Positions 33,060 to 45,630 of a DNA stretch of 64,000 nt are shown in pieces. Source of the DNA: Diospyros lotus (taxonomy: Eukaryota; Streptophyta; Magnoliopsida; Ericales; Ebenaceae); the NCBI RefSeq assembly GCF_014633365.1, contig NC_068350.1:13493787-13557786 (forward strand), given 5' to 3'. How positions within the stretch are numbered: position 1 is the first letter of the stretch; the number at the start of each line of letters is the position of its first letter. Position numbers and translations under genes: made by a program. The notes below the pieces were generated by a model, which saw nothing but the letters and a program-made list of their open reading frames with translations, did no database searches and was not told the DNA's origin.

Positions 33060-35948
33060 TGTAAGCACCCCTGCCCGGATATCCCAACCACCTGGACTAC
33101 TCGAACGGGAGCACATACGGAAGGGAAAAAGAATGGAACATACAAAACAAAACTACCCTAGCATGCATACACAAAAATAAGAACAGCGGAAGCGAAGCTA
33201 AACACATGCATGCACTACAGGTACCCCGCTAACACAGCGGTCACATGATAAATAAATGAACACAGACTCTTGTGCCGACATACACGAGACTCGAGGAAAA
33301 ACCTAGCACAGTACAAAATAATAGAGTAAATCCTACTTAGACATCAGAGTTGACAGGGATTGACGGGACTGCCTGTACACCATACCGACTCTGCCACTAC
33401 AACCTGACTTTCTTGCCCGGACCCATGCTACCACTACCTAGAATGATGGAAAGTAAGATGAGTCGAGAGACTCAGCAAGCATAAGAAAGGAAAGGCTGAA
33501 GGCTGTGTAAATCCAATAAACTCTCCCCAGAATAAACCCCCAGAGTTGACAGGGATTGACGGGACTGCCTGTACACCATACCGACTCTGCCACTAGAACC
33601 TGACTCTCTTGCCCGGACCCACGCTGCCACTACCTGGAATGATGGAAAGTAAGATGAGTCGAGAGACTCAGCAAGCATAAGAAAGGAAAGGCTGAAGGCT
33701 GTGTAAATCCAATAAACTCTCCCCAGAATAAACCCCCAGGTACACACAAGCCATGAGATGCTATAACATAATAGCATAACATAATAAAAGCACATACTGG
33801 TCCTTGGGGCCCACACAAGACACACGGCACCCAAGTCCCATACCAACCTATCGCTGCCCTGAGAGGCGACATGTATCTCCAACAAACCTACACGCGCTAT
33901 CCCGAGTCGATGCTCCCGTCACTCGTATGTCCATGTCGGTACTCCCGACACCCAAGCCATAGGCTCCCTCGGAACGATCCTCCTGTCTGAGAACTAATAA
34001 CTACCAGTAGTCATGCAATGCACATAAAAATGTAATGGCGTAATGAGCATCAACTTGATACACTGGTGCCCATACATCCAAGCATCAGGTCATGCTCCGC
34101 CCACATAGTAAACCACACGCGATGCATATGCCCGTGCTGGATGCAACCTAGCCAAGCTAGAATGTCCGTGTCCAAGCATACTCAATAAATGAATATCCCA
34201 ACATGCAACCCATACCCATGTGCATATTAAATCATGAACAGTAATATAATGAATCTAAACGTGTAGTAAATCACATACTGGTAGAGCTAGTCAATAGTGC
34301 CTGGCACCGGTCAACGACCAGTGACTAGGAGTGTTCACTCGATGGTCCACTCTAGGGCTGTACAGTAGTCTATTCCACGTCACCAAACAGCCGACCCCTG
34401 CCCTACTGCTCGATAGCTCTATCCGAACCATAAATAAATTCAAAAATCCGTAAATAAATCCCCACAACTATAAACCTAGTCCCCAAGTTGGGTTCGGCAT
34501 CATTCCGAAAGGGCTGGGGGCGGTACAAACCCCCGTAGGCACACAACAAATAAAACTCTAGAAGTCCCGGGTTTACTTTAAATTAAAACAATTGAATAAT
34601 AATTCAATAAATAATGCTAAGCGTCGAATTAGAGTAAAGGAGGGGATAAAATAAGAGAAATCACGGGATCTTTCACAGGAATTAAAGAGCATGAGAAGAG
34701 GGTTAGGAGCTTGCCTTTACACGACCATTTCTTGCTTTTCTTGCATTCCTGCTACGAAGTAAAACATTTCTCTAGCAATTAAAAAAATCATGGCTCACAT
34801 TAATTAAATTTAATCGAGTAATATAAATAATTTAACCGTATAAAATCCCATGTAAGCACACCACAAATAAAACCCCAATGAGTCTCATATTTAATTTAAA
34901 TTAAATCATACTAATAAAATCCTCAATTCGTATAATTAATACGTGACACCGAAATGAATTAAGGGAAGGCAAGAGGTTCATAAAATAGAAAGAAATTGTA
35001 AGGGTAGATGAGAGCTTGCCTGTATCTAGTCGTTTACTGCGTTTTACGCTTAAATGCCACCAAAATAATACACGCTGTAAAATAAAATAACTCCCAAAAT
35101 CAATAAAATTGGACCCAAAATGAAATTCCAACCGTAAAAAATGTTTAATACAGATTTATTTACGTACCTGGCTAATTAAATCGCGATTAAACCACATTAA
35201 ATCTTGAATTTTTCTCCAAAATTTCCCTCTTTTCTTCACTGTGCGTGCCATCTTCTTCCACCATTTTTTCCTCTGCAATTGCTGCTCGAAGAAGGCCGAA
35301 ATCGACCTTTAAATTGCCTAAAATAAAGGGTAGAGGCGCGACCACGTGGTAGCCGCTGGGCCACGCTCTCGACCACCGCCTTTGGGGCCGAAACAACGTC
35401 GTTTCGGTCCCTCTTTAACAAAACCCAACCTCACGCGGATTCGATCCCGGATCGCCTACCTGGTCGCCATCGGGCGCAACCGCTCGCGCCCGCACTCGCC
35501 TTCAACTATATATGCGGACCAATTAAATTTATAGTGATTTGCGACCACTTCTGCAAATCGCATTCAGCACCCAGAAACTTTCGAAAATACCACATACACC
35601 CCCCAATCTCCAATTCCTCTTATTACACTTTAACCCCATAGTTTTTAGAAAATCCACTAAATTAATTTACTTTCATTTTTCTTTATTTCCATAAATATTC
35701 TCAAATAAATTAATTAAACACATAAATATCCTATTTCCTCAAAATACACAAATTATTATTTATCTCCCTAAATCTCCAAATACCCAATAAATTAACATTT
35801 CCTTTTAACCCACAAATATTTAATAACCAACACAAATACGATAATTAATACTTATTAACCATTTTCAAATAACTTAATTAATTACCTTTAATCCATTATT
35901 TTCCTCAAAACCACATAAATTATTATTTCCAAATTTTGAGATATTACA
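33060..35948 (+). mobile_element. Ty3/gypsy solo LTR nested in the Athila element
   Basis: 2889 bp, from TGTAAGCACCCCTGCCCG to TTTTGAGATATTACA. It has perfect target duplications ATTGG (33055-33059 and 35949-35953). No internal region is present. The 3' third has a GC-rich block (GCGACCACGTGGTAGCC, AACAACGTCGTTTCGG) shared with 11591-12178 and 48267-48772. Short frames across it are not genes. Confidence 0.93.
33345..33736 (+). repeat. 196-bp tandem duplication in the solo LTR
   Basis: 33345-33540 is repeated at 33541-33736 (starts CAGAGTTGACAGGGATTGAC) with only a few differences, so the duplication is recent relative to the LTR. Confidence 0.92.
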
Positions 35949-35953
35949 ATTGG

Positions 35954-36453
35954 AAAACAGGATCGTTTTTAGTAAGATTCCCAAGACTATAGCGTTGGTG
36001 GTCACTTATGAACTGGGTCCACAAAGCAAGAAGTTCTCTTTGCACTATTCCACATAGATGCATCTCAAGAGTCAATTGGATATCATCCAAAGACTCCTTA
36101 CTCAGTCCATCCTTTATGAAACTAATTTTATCTTCTCGATTTACAGACGTAAACCCCACAGATTTGCATCGTGTGTTACAGGTCTAATGAGCACATTTGT
36201 GACAACCATTCACTCTTTTCACTCTTCGTTTCTTCGTAAAACTACTCTTTCTCAAGCTTGGAAAGTGCTTAAAACTAGGTGAAGTTTCACCAGCTAATCA
36301 AACTTTTTCTTCGATCAGCCAATGAATATCTTTAGGAATGTTATTACGCATCAACAACCTAAGTCTTTCACACCTAGCGGCATAAATTTTTTTCAAATCA
36401 TTATGCGGGAGAGATGGATAATACTTGTGAATTTTTGAGAGCTGAATATCCAT
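35954..36453 (-). pseudogene. Unidentified reading frame next to the LOG copy
   Basis: On the reverse strand a single frame runs from the ATG at 36453 to a TAA just inside the solo LTR edge, about 165 codons with two in-frame stops (TGA and TAG). It begins MDIQLSKIHKYYPSLPHNDL. It has a Cys-rich stretch (CHKCAH, stop, TCNTRC) that could once have bound zinc, then VNREDKISFIKDGLSKESLD and ELLALWTQFISDHQRYSLGN. The constant frame suggests a decayed protein gene. I do not recognise it. It is upstream of LOG on the same strand, in the place where some Athila elements carry an envelope-like ORF. Confidence 0.45.
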
Positions 36454-37372
36454 TTTTTTTTTAAAAGACAACTATAATAAGAAGAAAGTAAAGAACTATG
36501 AACCTTACAAAAGAGATGAGAGTACCTGATCGAAGAATAACACAAAGGAGAGAAGACTAAGATCAAAGAAGTGTGGCTTGCCTCATGCAGATACGAGATC
36601 TCTTATAGGGCAGTGGAAGTCACCATTCCAATAACCACACTTGGCTCGAGGCGTGCCACGAATGTAGGGTCACGTCTGGCGTCTCCTTTTTCAACATTCG
36701 GCGTTTTTTTTTTCAACGCTTGGCGCCTCATTTTTTAACATTTGGCAGTATGCTTCTTTCTTTATAAGGCAGTGTGATTACACTGCCCGAGAAAAATGGC
36801 TACCACCAGCGTCAATTATGTCTCCCTCTTTTCTCTCTCAAATATATATATATATGTATTTAACTTTTTATTATTATATATTCTTATTGTTATATTTTTT
36901 AATTTTATTATACTATTTATTATTATTATTATTTAATTTTTTATTTTTTTATTTATATATATATTTTTTTATTTTTTTTAGGGACCCAATAAAATCATAT
37001 ATACCACACAAGACAATATTATCGAGTCAAACAAAATTATTTACAAAATGGATTAAATTCAAATACCAATAAATTCTTAAGTACACCATACCCCCTAACT
37101 TGAATTGCGCATTGTCCTCAATTGGCAATAAAAGTATAAAAGATAGGCATACGTGGTGGTCTTCAATGCATAAACTCGTATGCAAAAATTTTTTTTAGAC
37201 TACATACAGAGAAACACTATTTGAGTCAAAGTTAATTAAGTAATGCAAAAAAGGAACAATTTATATATATATATATTTTTTTTTTTAATGTCCCAGATCC
37301 GGAGACATCCATTTGACCTAAATGGAAATGTGATCTTTTAACGTCAGATTCTCAGACAACACGAAACTTCCC
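36454..37372 (-). other. Athila noncoding segment between pol and cargo
   Basis: No gene. 36836-36985 is extremely AT-rich. 36590-36790 is a GC-richer block with repeats of GGCGTCTCCTTTTTCAAC and related sequence. A purine-tract-like block lies at 37089-37107 (reverse strand CAATTCAAGTTAGGGGGTA). Confidence 0.55.
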
Positions 37373-38462
37373 TTACTCATCAGATGATGGTGGATAATCC
37401 AAATCCATAACTCCTTCATTCTCCTCAACACTACCCTGGTATGGTTTCAACCTATGACCATTGACTGTAAGAAGTTGTCCTAACTCCAGATTTTCTATCT
37501 TAAAGGCCCCATATTTTGAGATAGACTTGATTACAAAGGGGCCGACGCATCGAGACTTCAATTTTCCTAGGAATAGATACAATCGAGAATCGTATAAGAG
37601 CATATGTTGCCCTACCTGAAAGCTTTTCCAAATGATGTGCTGATCATGCAACTCTTTCATGCGAAGCTTGGCCAATAATGCATTTTCAAATGCCTCGTTT
37701 CGAATTTCCTCGAGCTCATTCAATTGGAGCTTCCTAGATAGGCCTGCTTCAGTTAAACTCTTATTGATCTTTTGAATTGCCCAAAATGCTCTATGCTCAA
37801 TTTCCACCGGTAGATGACAAGATTTACCGTATACTAGCCTATAGGGAGACATTTCTAAAATCATTTTGTAAGCTGTCCTGTACACCCAAAGAACGTCTAC
37901 TAGTCTTAAGGACCAATCCTTATAATTAGTAGCAATAGTCTTTTTCAATATGCGCTTAATCTCCCCATTGGCTAACTCGACTTGACCATTGGTTTGGGGA
38001 TGGTATGGTGTTGCAACCTTGTGCAATACACCATATTTCTTCTTTAGTCCTGCCACAACTTTATTACAAAAATGGGAACCCTCATCACTGATGATCGCTC
38101 GTGGCATCCCAAATTGACTGAATATGTTTTCTTTCAAAAATTTCACTACAGTCCTATAGTCATTTGTTTTGGCTGAGATCATTTCAACCCATTTGGACAC
38201 ATAGTCGACAGCAAGTAAGATGCATTCATAACCAAATGAATTGACAAATGGGCCCATAAAATCCATACCCCAATAGTCAAAGACTTCTAATACTTGGATC
38301 GGATGTAATGGCATCATGTTTCTCCTCGACAGACTTCCTAACCTTTGATATCGATCGCAACTTGAACAGAACTTGTACACATCCTTGAACAGTGTCGGCT
38401 AATAAAATCCACTCTGAAAAATTTTTGCAACTGTTTTCTTGATAGAAAAATGGCCTCCACAT
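37373..38462 (-). pseudogene. Athila integrase
   Basis: A 335-codon open frame (38380-37373) plus an N-terminal piece in frame upstream, separated by a stop (after QSGFY, where Trp is expected). The zinc-binding region includes CHTLACGGHF and CSSCDRYQRLG. Catalytic residues lie in YWGMDFMGPF (Asp), IISDEGSHFCNK (Asp) and HPQTNGQVELANGEIKRIL (Glu), all present. MSPYRLVYGKSCHLPVEIEH and the C-terminal DSRLYLFLGKLKSRCVGPF follow, ending in DLDYPPSSDE. It would insert the element's cDNA into the genome. This is the least damaged part of the element. Confidence 0.93.
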
Positions 38463-40272
38463 GCAAGAGTGTGACAGAAATTAATGACACTCTGTTGTTC
38501 ATGATCGGGTATGTATCTACGGATGATTTGGTCAGGACAATATTTGAACAAGTACGGGTCATCCCAAAAGAATGTCACCACCTTCCGAAAATTGTTTTGC
38601 TTGTCTAGCCTAGACCAGTGATCTAGAATATGTCTAGTGACTAGATAATTTGCTATGTCAGCATACCATGGAAGGATAGGTGATGTAGATTGACTACTTA
38701 TTTGAAATAATTGTTCATCTGGAAAGGAATCATGGATTGGGTTCTCAAACTGATTTAGCTCTTGACATGGTAGACGAGACAAATGGTCAGCCATAACATT
38801 TTTTACCCATTTTTTATCTCTTATTTAAATGTGAAATTCTTGCAGAAGTAAGATCCATCGGAGGAGACGGGGTTTTGCATCTTGCTTTGTGAACAAATAC
38901 TTTAGAGCAGTGTGATAGGTAAAAATGATCACTAGTGACCCTATGAGGTAAGATTGGAACTTGTCTAGGGTAAAGACAACTACGAGTAACTCTTTCTCTA
39001 TAGTGGTGTAATTCTTTTGCATCTCATTAAGAGTTTTGCTAGCATAGTATATCACATGAGATTTCTTATCCTTCCTCTACCCTAACATAGCTCCTACAAC
39101 GTAATCACTAGCATCGCACATAAGTTCAAACAGGAGGGACCAATCAGGGGACTGAATGATAGGTGTAGAAACGAGTGATTTCTTCAACTTCTCAAAAGCA
39201 ACTTGACACTCACCGTTCCACTCAAAAGGTATGTGAAAGGCTAGGAGGCAGCACAAAGGTCTGGCTATGGCACTGAATGAAGCAATAAAGCGCCTATAAA
39301 AACCAGCATGACCAAGAAAAGACCTAACCTCTCTCACATTCCTTGGGGCAGGTAATTTTTGAATTGACTCAACCTTGGACTGATCAACCTCAATACCCTT
39401 GGAAGAAACAATATGTCCTAGGACACTTCCTTGAGTAACCATGAAATGACACTTCTCCCAATTCATTTTTTTGCACCGAACGAAAATTTTCTCCAAATTT
39501 TCTAAACAACTCTCAAAACTGTCTACGTAAACTGAGAAGTCATCCATAAAGACTTCTACCACATTCTCAACCAATTCATGAAAAATACTCATCATGCATC
39601 TTTGAAAGGTTGCAGGGACATTGCACAGACCAAAATGGCATTCGTCTGTAAGCAAATATCCCGAATAGACATGTGAACGTAGTTTTCTCCTGATCTTTTA
39701 AGATAATTTCAATTTGATTATACCCAGAATACCCATCTAAGAAGCAGTAGAAGGTATTTCCCGCTATTCTCTCTAACACCTGATCCAAAAATGGGAGCAA
39801 AAAATGATCCTTCCTAGTCATAGAGTTGAGCTTCCTATAATCTATGCACATACGCCATCCAGTCTGGATGCGTGTAGGAATGAGCTCATTGTTCTCGTTT
39901 TCTATCATAGTGACTCCTGACTTCTTAGGTACGACTTGAGTTGGACTAACCCATTTGGAATCAGATATAGGGTAGATGATGTCAGAATCTAAGAGCTTCA
40001 ACACCTCCCCCTTAACCATTTCCTTCATGTTTGGGTTTTAACCTTCTCTGTATCTGTCTCACCGGCTTTGCACATTCTTTCAACAAAATTCTATGGGTGC
40101 AAATTAAGGGACTAATGCCATGCAAGTCTGCTATAGTCCAACCTAGAACTTTCTTGTGTGCCTTTAACAGATTTAGCAATTGTTCTTCCTGTTGAGGATT
40201 CAGACATGATGAGATCACCACCGACAAAGATTCTCCATCACCTAGGAATGCATACTTAAGGTTGTTTGGCAA
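38399..40272 (-). pseudogene. Athila reverse transcriptase and RNase H
   Basis: Overlapping reverse-strand pieces: the RT N-terminus (HKKVLGWTIADLHGISP, 40272-40012); PTRIQTGWRMCIDYRKLN (40028-39576); the catalytic box VEVFMDDFSVY with the connection GHAGFYRRFI (39655-39077); RNase [21 protein letters not shown] (39055-38825); and MADHLSRLPCQE (38794). The FMDD box keeps both Asp residues. At least three frame breaks occur: one near 39620, one at 39060 where RNase H begins, and one at 38820. Confidence 0.92.
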
Positions 40273-40326
40273 TGGTTTCCTTTCAGGTGCGGGTGAGTAG
40301 CTTGATGATGGCAGAGGTTTACTTCG

Positions 40327-41378
40327 TCAAGATCTGAGAGGTTTTGGTTTTGGGTTACCGTAGGCTATGGATAAGACAGATTCAGTTTTCTCTCGAGAGC
40401 AATCTTGCTGCTCCACAAATTCCTCCAACTTAAAATTTTCCTGAGAAAATTCATAGTTAATGTACTCTTCACTCAATGTATGTATCAAATCAGCTTCTTC
40501 AGTCTTATTCTCCATGTCAGGTTGTTTGGAAACCCTAAAAATGTTTGTTTTCAAATCATATTTTCAAATGACAATTTCAAGATTCCATTCCTAAAGTTGA
40601 TGATGGCATTTGATGTGGCAAGGAATGGTCGACCTAAGATGATTGGCACAGGAGGTTGAGGCCCCTGATGCGGCTGGTTGTCCAAAACGATGAAGTCTAT
40701 TGGAAAGTAGAACTTATCGATTTGTACTAAAACATCCTCCACAATTCCTCGAAGAACTTTAACTAATAGATCAGCCAGCTGAAGGGTCACTCTAGTGGGT
40801 TTGAGCTCACCTAATCCCAACTGTTAATACACAGTATATGGCAACAAATTGACACTAGCTCCTAAATCCAAAAGTGCCCGATCAACCTTTTGACTTCCTA
40901 TGATGCATGTAATAGTTGGACAACTTGGGTCTTTGTATTTGGGAGGAGTTTTCAATTGGAGAATGGTGCTGACTTGTTCGGTCAGAAATGTCTTTTCATG
41001 CACATTTATTTTTCTTTTAACAGTGCACAGATCTTTCAAAAATTTTGCATATGAAGGTGTTTGTTTGATTGCATCCAACAGCGGGATGTTGATTCTCACT
41101 TGCTTGAATACTTCATATATGTTCGTATTTTGTTGTTCCTTCTTTACACTAATCAATCTTTGAGAAAAATGAGGTTTGGGCTTGAATTGAGTTCCCTCTA
41201 CAACATTTTTGCCTTTGTCCTCCTTTTTGCTTGGTACTTGTTCTTCCTCCAAGGTTGTTTTGATAACCGAATCACTGTGATAGGCTACCTCTTCTTCTTG
41301 CATAGTAGGGTATGACATCCTAGGGTCTTCAGGTTTCTCAACTATTTTTCCACTCCTTAGGACAGTTACTGCTTGCAC
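40327..41378 (-). pseudogene. Athila protease and adjoining region
   Basis: The protease active-site region reads VDRALLDLGASVNLLPYTVY (DLGAS form, usual for Athila). It is followed after a stop by MGLGELKPTRVTLQLADLL and VPIILGRPFLATSNAIINF, the flap and C-terminal parts. Upstream, 41378-40900, is the Lys/Glu-rich end of gag. A stop at 40821 and a frame change near 40555 break it. Confidence 0.88.
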
Positions 41379-42805
41379 TTACTCGTGACTTTTATTTTCA
41401 CTAGATAAGGCTTCTACCTGATGGGTTTGACCTACGGGATTCGGATTGGGTTGGGAAGGAAATCGTCCAGGTTCTCTTACACTCAATGTTTGGGTCATCT
41501 TGGTTAATTGGCTTCTAATGTCTTCCATGGCTCTATTGGTTTGTTCTTGGAATTTGGCCACTTGTTCATTTGTTCCCATTTGGCCTTGCATGAATTGATT
41601 GAGGGTGTCTTCTAAGGATCTCCTATGAGGAGATTGGTATGTGTTGGTTGTAGATCCCTGATTAGCCTGAAATTGTGGAGGTTGTGAAGGGAATGGCAGT
41701 TGGGCTACAGAATCATTTCTCCATGAGAAGTTAGGATGATGGCAGAGGTTGGGATGATAAGAATTGAAGTTCGTATGGTGACCCCCGGAATGAAAATTCC
41801 CCCCTTGATTCTGGTTTGAATATTGCCTTCCTTCATTGTTGTGTGAGTGTGTGTTTCCAGTTTAACCCTACAATACCTCCTTAAAAGCAGGTAATGTAGG
41901 ATAATCCTTTGTCTTGTGGTTTGAAGTCTCACACACAGCATACCTAACCTTAATTTCATTAACAATCTGGGCTTTCTTTATCTCTAAAGTTTCAATCTTC
42001 CGGGTTAATGCAGCTAACCTGGCATTCAAATCATCATTCTCATTTAGTTGATGTTTACCCCTGGGCTGTGGATAGTCTCTTGAATCATTAGCTGATAGTG
42101 GCTGAACTTCCCAATTTCTAGTATTTTCTACTAAAGTGTCAAAGAAATGAAATGTCTTATCAGACAATTTGTCGAAGAATTCCCCATTGCATATGGTTGA
42201 CACTATCATCTTAAGATTGGGAGATAAAGCATCATGGAAGAAGCTAACCATTCTCCATTGCTCAAAAGCGTGATGTGGACAGGCATTGAGAAGGTCCTTG
42301 AATCGTTCCCATGCTTGAGCAAAATTTCATTGGGTTTGTAGGAAAAATTCATCATTTGCCTTTGGAGATTTACGATTCCATTTGCTAGAAAGTATTTTTT
42401 TAAGAACGTGGTTTGCATTTCTCTCCATGTTCCAATAGATTGAGGCGCAAGCATGTTTAACCATATCTTCGCCTTATCTTTTAATGAGAATGGAATGAGC
42501 TTTAATCTAACCACATCCTCATTGACAGTTTGTTCCATACAAGTTCCACAAACTTCCTCAAACTCCTTCATGTGAGTGTAAGGATTTTCAGAGTCCATCC
42601 CATGAAAAGTGGGCAACAGTTGGATAGTGCCAGGTTTAAGATTGAATCTATGATGATTAATCGGAAGCACTATGCAAGATGGTGTAGTTTGCCTAGGAGG
42701 GTGGAGATATTCCCTAAGATGCCTACATGTATCAGGTTCAAAAGAATCTTAATCACCATGATCACTCCCAAGTACAGGTGGCATATTCTCTTTGTGTTGA
42801 GACAT
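41379..42805 (-). pseudogene. Athila gag
   Basis: It starts at the reverse-strand ATG at 42805 (MSQHKENMPPVLGSDHGD, then a TAA). The capsid domain follows from 42670: TIQLLPTFHGMDSENPYTHM, EEVCGTCMEQTVNEDVVRLK, PFSLKDKAKIWLNMLAP and TTFLKKYF. A frameshift near 42250 leads to SFFHDALSPNLKMIVSTICN, a degraded zinc knuckle (YAVCETSNHKTKDYP) and a Gln/Pro-rich end. Gag proteins build the virus-like particle; this copy is broken. Confidence 0.9.
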
Positions 42806-43020
42806 GAGTGATTGTGTCAGTGATAGTTCAGTGGTAGATAAAGAGTCAATAAGGCTATATAACGGATTTTGATATTCTACAATTCTACTTGACCTAAATA
42901 TCATACACTATGCACAAACAAAAATAAAGTTAACAAAAAAAAAAAAAAATAGAGTTACCAGATTTATCAGGAGATGCTTATTATTATTTTTTTTCTTTTT
43001 GTTTTTGTCTTAATCTCCCC

Positions 43021-43038
43021 AGCAATGGTGCCAAAATT
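43021..43038 (-). other. Athila primer-binding site (tRNA-Asp type)
   Basis: The reverse strand reads TTTTGGCACCATTGCTGG, close to TTTGGCGCCGTTGCCGG, the site that matches the tRNA-Asp 3' end in Athila-type elements. It directly follows the 5' LTR. Confidence 0.85.
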
Positions 43039-44627
43039 TGGTTGCACTCTCACCTTGCAATTAAAACACAATAAAACTTTTATATTTTTTTCTTTATTTT
43101 GATGAGAGGTTTATACTTGCCAGTGTACGAATGCAGTTGTAGTCCAAATTTAAATTTGTATTTTCTGGATGAGTTTAGGTTTTCCACTTAGAGATTTATT
43201 TATGGCAAAAGAAAAAGAATGTCACACACACACACACGCATTTGGACGAATTGGCAACAATATTTTTTTATGAATTTTCAGATAACGGATACTAGGAAAT
43301 AAAACAAGGCCAAAATTGAAATAAACACTGAATGTGAGAATATGAAATTAGATAACACTTAAGTTAAGACAATTTCAGCACCAACCCGCTGATCCCCTAT
43401 TTTTAGTAAAAAAGATTAGCAACATTAATTTAATTTCATATATGAGGGTATGCTATTAAATGCAATTAGAGATTATGATAGTTCTAATTTAAGCAATCCC
43501 CATACATGATATGCGGGATTCTAGTTTAAGCAACTACCATAAATCCAATTGCAATTAATACACAAAATAACTAAATTAATCATCCGAGTTTGGGTATGAT
43601 AGCGTTTCCAGTTCTAGTTACTCTCATACGTGGCATGAAAGCTCTAAGCTAGACTTATGCTTCAATCCAAACCTAGTGATTTCTCAATAATTAATACATA
43701 CTCATACTAAAATTTAAATTAATGTCACTCACTTAAAGCGCAGCTTTCTTTGGGAATCATTGGTGTTAGACACTATCCTTGCCTTAACCCAAGATTGGAT
43801 TTAGCTACTCATCTTCATTTGAAAGTTAATTGACAGGAATTTAAATGGCATAATTTAAATTATAGGAATTAAAACAGCAGAAATTAACCGGACATTTAGG
43901 TGGTGGATAATAAAAAGACGTGAATTAAAATTGCAGGAATTTAAAGACAAAAATTAACTAGTCAATTAGGTGGTGGATAATAAAGTAACAATAAATGACA
44001 TGAGAATTCAAGAGAATAAAGAAAAGAAGTAAGATCACAAGAGAAGATAAGAGAAAAAAAAAGAACAAGAGCAATTCTCAAAGAGAAACTCTAAGAAAAT
44101 AACTAAGTTTTAATTCAAGAATAATAATCACCCTTACAAGTGCAACCAAGTGAGCTATTTATAGCCCACAAGATGCAATACAAACCACACAATTTCAATT
44201 ATACAGTTAGACATAATTATATATAATGCGCACTCACACATCTAAAATTAAATGGATTTTAGTTAAAAGACACACCTAAAGAAGTACTCATAAAACAAAT
44301 ATTTAAAAATAAAAATAAAAAAATAGATTTTTACAAGTTGGGTTTTGGGTTTTCTTTATGTTGGATTTGGGCCTTCCTTGGAATTAAAATGCTTAGGCCT
44401 TTGGTTGGACTCTATTTAATAATTAACCCAATTGCACTAAATTTTGAGTAGTAACGTTGGCCATCCGATTGACTCTTTAACATCTTCAATTACTCGGCAA
44501 ATGTCAATTTCTTCATATCATCCTGACAATAGTACATAATGTGCATAATTATTCAAATTAAACATTAATATAAGATAAAAAATAGGAATATAATTCATTA
44601 AGATTTAGAAAAATTAACTCCTCATCA
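43039..44627 (-). repeat. 5' LTR of the Athila element
   Basis: 1589 bp, partner of 28853-30417. A reverse-strand TATA-like TATAAATAG lies at about 44156-44164 (forward CTATTTATAG), a plausible promoter. Confidence 0.93.
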
Positions 44628-45630
44628 ACTAGATCCTAACGACAACTCTCGAAAATACCCATCAATGATAAAACACAAAGTTTAAAGAAATGAGCAAGTA
44701 ACCCAACAATCAATATGGTCTCAAGATTAGATCTTCTAAGAAAACAGAAGATTCGAAGACAAATGAACGAAGAAGAAAACCAACTTGACCCAAGAGAAAA
44801 AGAACTAAAGTTACATTAATAAGGAAAGTCAACACGGACTTGTATTGAAATAACATAGAAGGAACAAAAAACTGCATGTAGAACGAGAACTTGCCTCCAA
44901 AAAGAAATAAGGAGGTAAGGGAACTTGACTTAATGATGCTTGATCCAAAAAAAAGAACAACTAGCTGCAACTTCCCACTTGAAGCTTCAATGGAGATTAT
45001 CAACATAGAAAGAAGATGAAATAAGAAGAAACAAGATGAAGAAGAAATGGTTGCTTGGCAGAGGAAGGAAGGAAAAAGAAAATGAGACAAGGAAAAGAAA
45101 GAAGCATGGGGGAGGGATGGTCACCAATCAACTTTCCAACCACCCATTAGGCCAAATTACCATTTTACCCCTCTTCTTTACACACACATCCCAACTCATT
45201 AAACCCATTTTGGTCTTTTACCTCTTTTTCTTTTCTTTTTCATTTTCCTTTTTACTCCATAATACACACAAATTATCTATAATAAATTCTCATTTATGAA
45301 ATTCCCATTTCACCCTTACTTTTCACACACATAATGAACCACATCAAGCCCTCATTAGACTTTCATAATTCATTCATTTTGATTAATTAAAATACACAAA
45401 TTTTTATGCTCATGGGCCCAATACCCATTTCATTAGCCCAACACAGTGGCCCCATTATTTCTTAAGCCCAAGGGCTTCACAACTTCATCTTAAATAAAAC
45501 ACAACCCAAGTTTTCTTTAAAAATCAATCCCCCAATTTTATAGCACTTAATTCTTTAGGCTAATTTATCACACATAATAAATCATAATTCAAGAAAAACT
45601 CTAGACCCACTAATGGATCGTTACAGTTTG

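Larger units (their letters stand above)
28853..44627 (-). mobile_element. Athila-lineage Ty3/gypsy retrotransposon
   Basis: 15,775 bp on the reverse strand. LTRs of 1565 and 1589 bp run from TGATGAGGA(A/G)TTAAT to GAGTGCAACCA. Flanks GCTAG (28848-28852) and ACTAG (44628-44632) are target duplications with one change. A tRNA-Asp-type primer site follows the 5' LTR and a purine tract precedes the 3' LTR. Gag, protease, RT-RNase H and integrase are all recognisable, with integrase wording typical of Athila. A solo LTR (33060-35948) is nested in its 3' part. Between pol and the 3' LTR it carries a LOG homologue and a second unidentified reading frame. Confidence 0.93.
27282..45625 (+). mobile_element. 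Ty3/gypsy solo LTR split by the Athila element
   Basis: The LTR begins TGTAGTGGTCCTCTCCCG at 27282 and ends GGATCGTTACA at 45625. Perfect target duplications GTTTG flank it (27277-27281 and 45626-45630). The two halves, 27282-28852 and 44633-45625, total about 2.56 kb and join across the Athila insertion. It interrupts the reverse-strand SIRE-type copia element between gag and protease. Confidence 0.87.

Noticed and set aside
33472..33885. 137-codon reverse frame
   Set aside because: It is made by the 196-bp tandem duplication inside a solo LTR; its two halves repeat each other.
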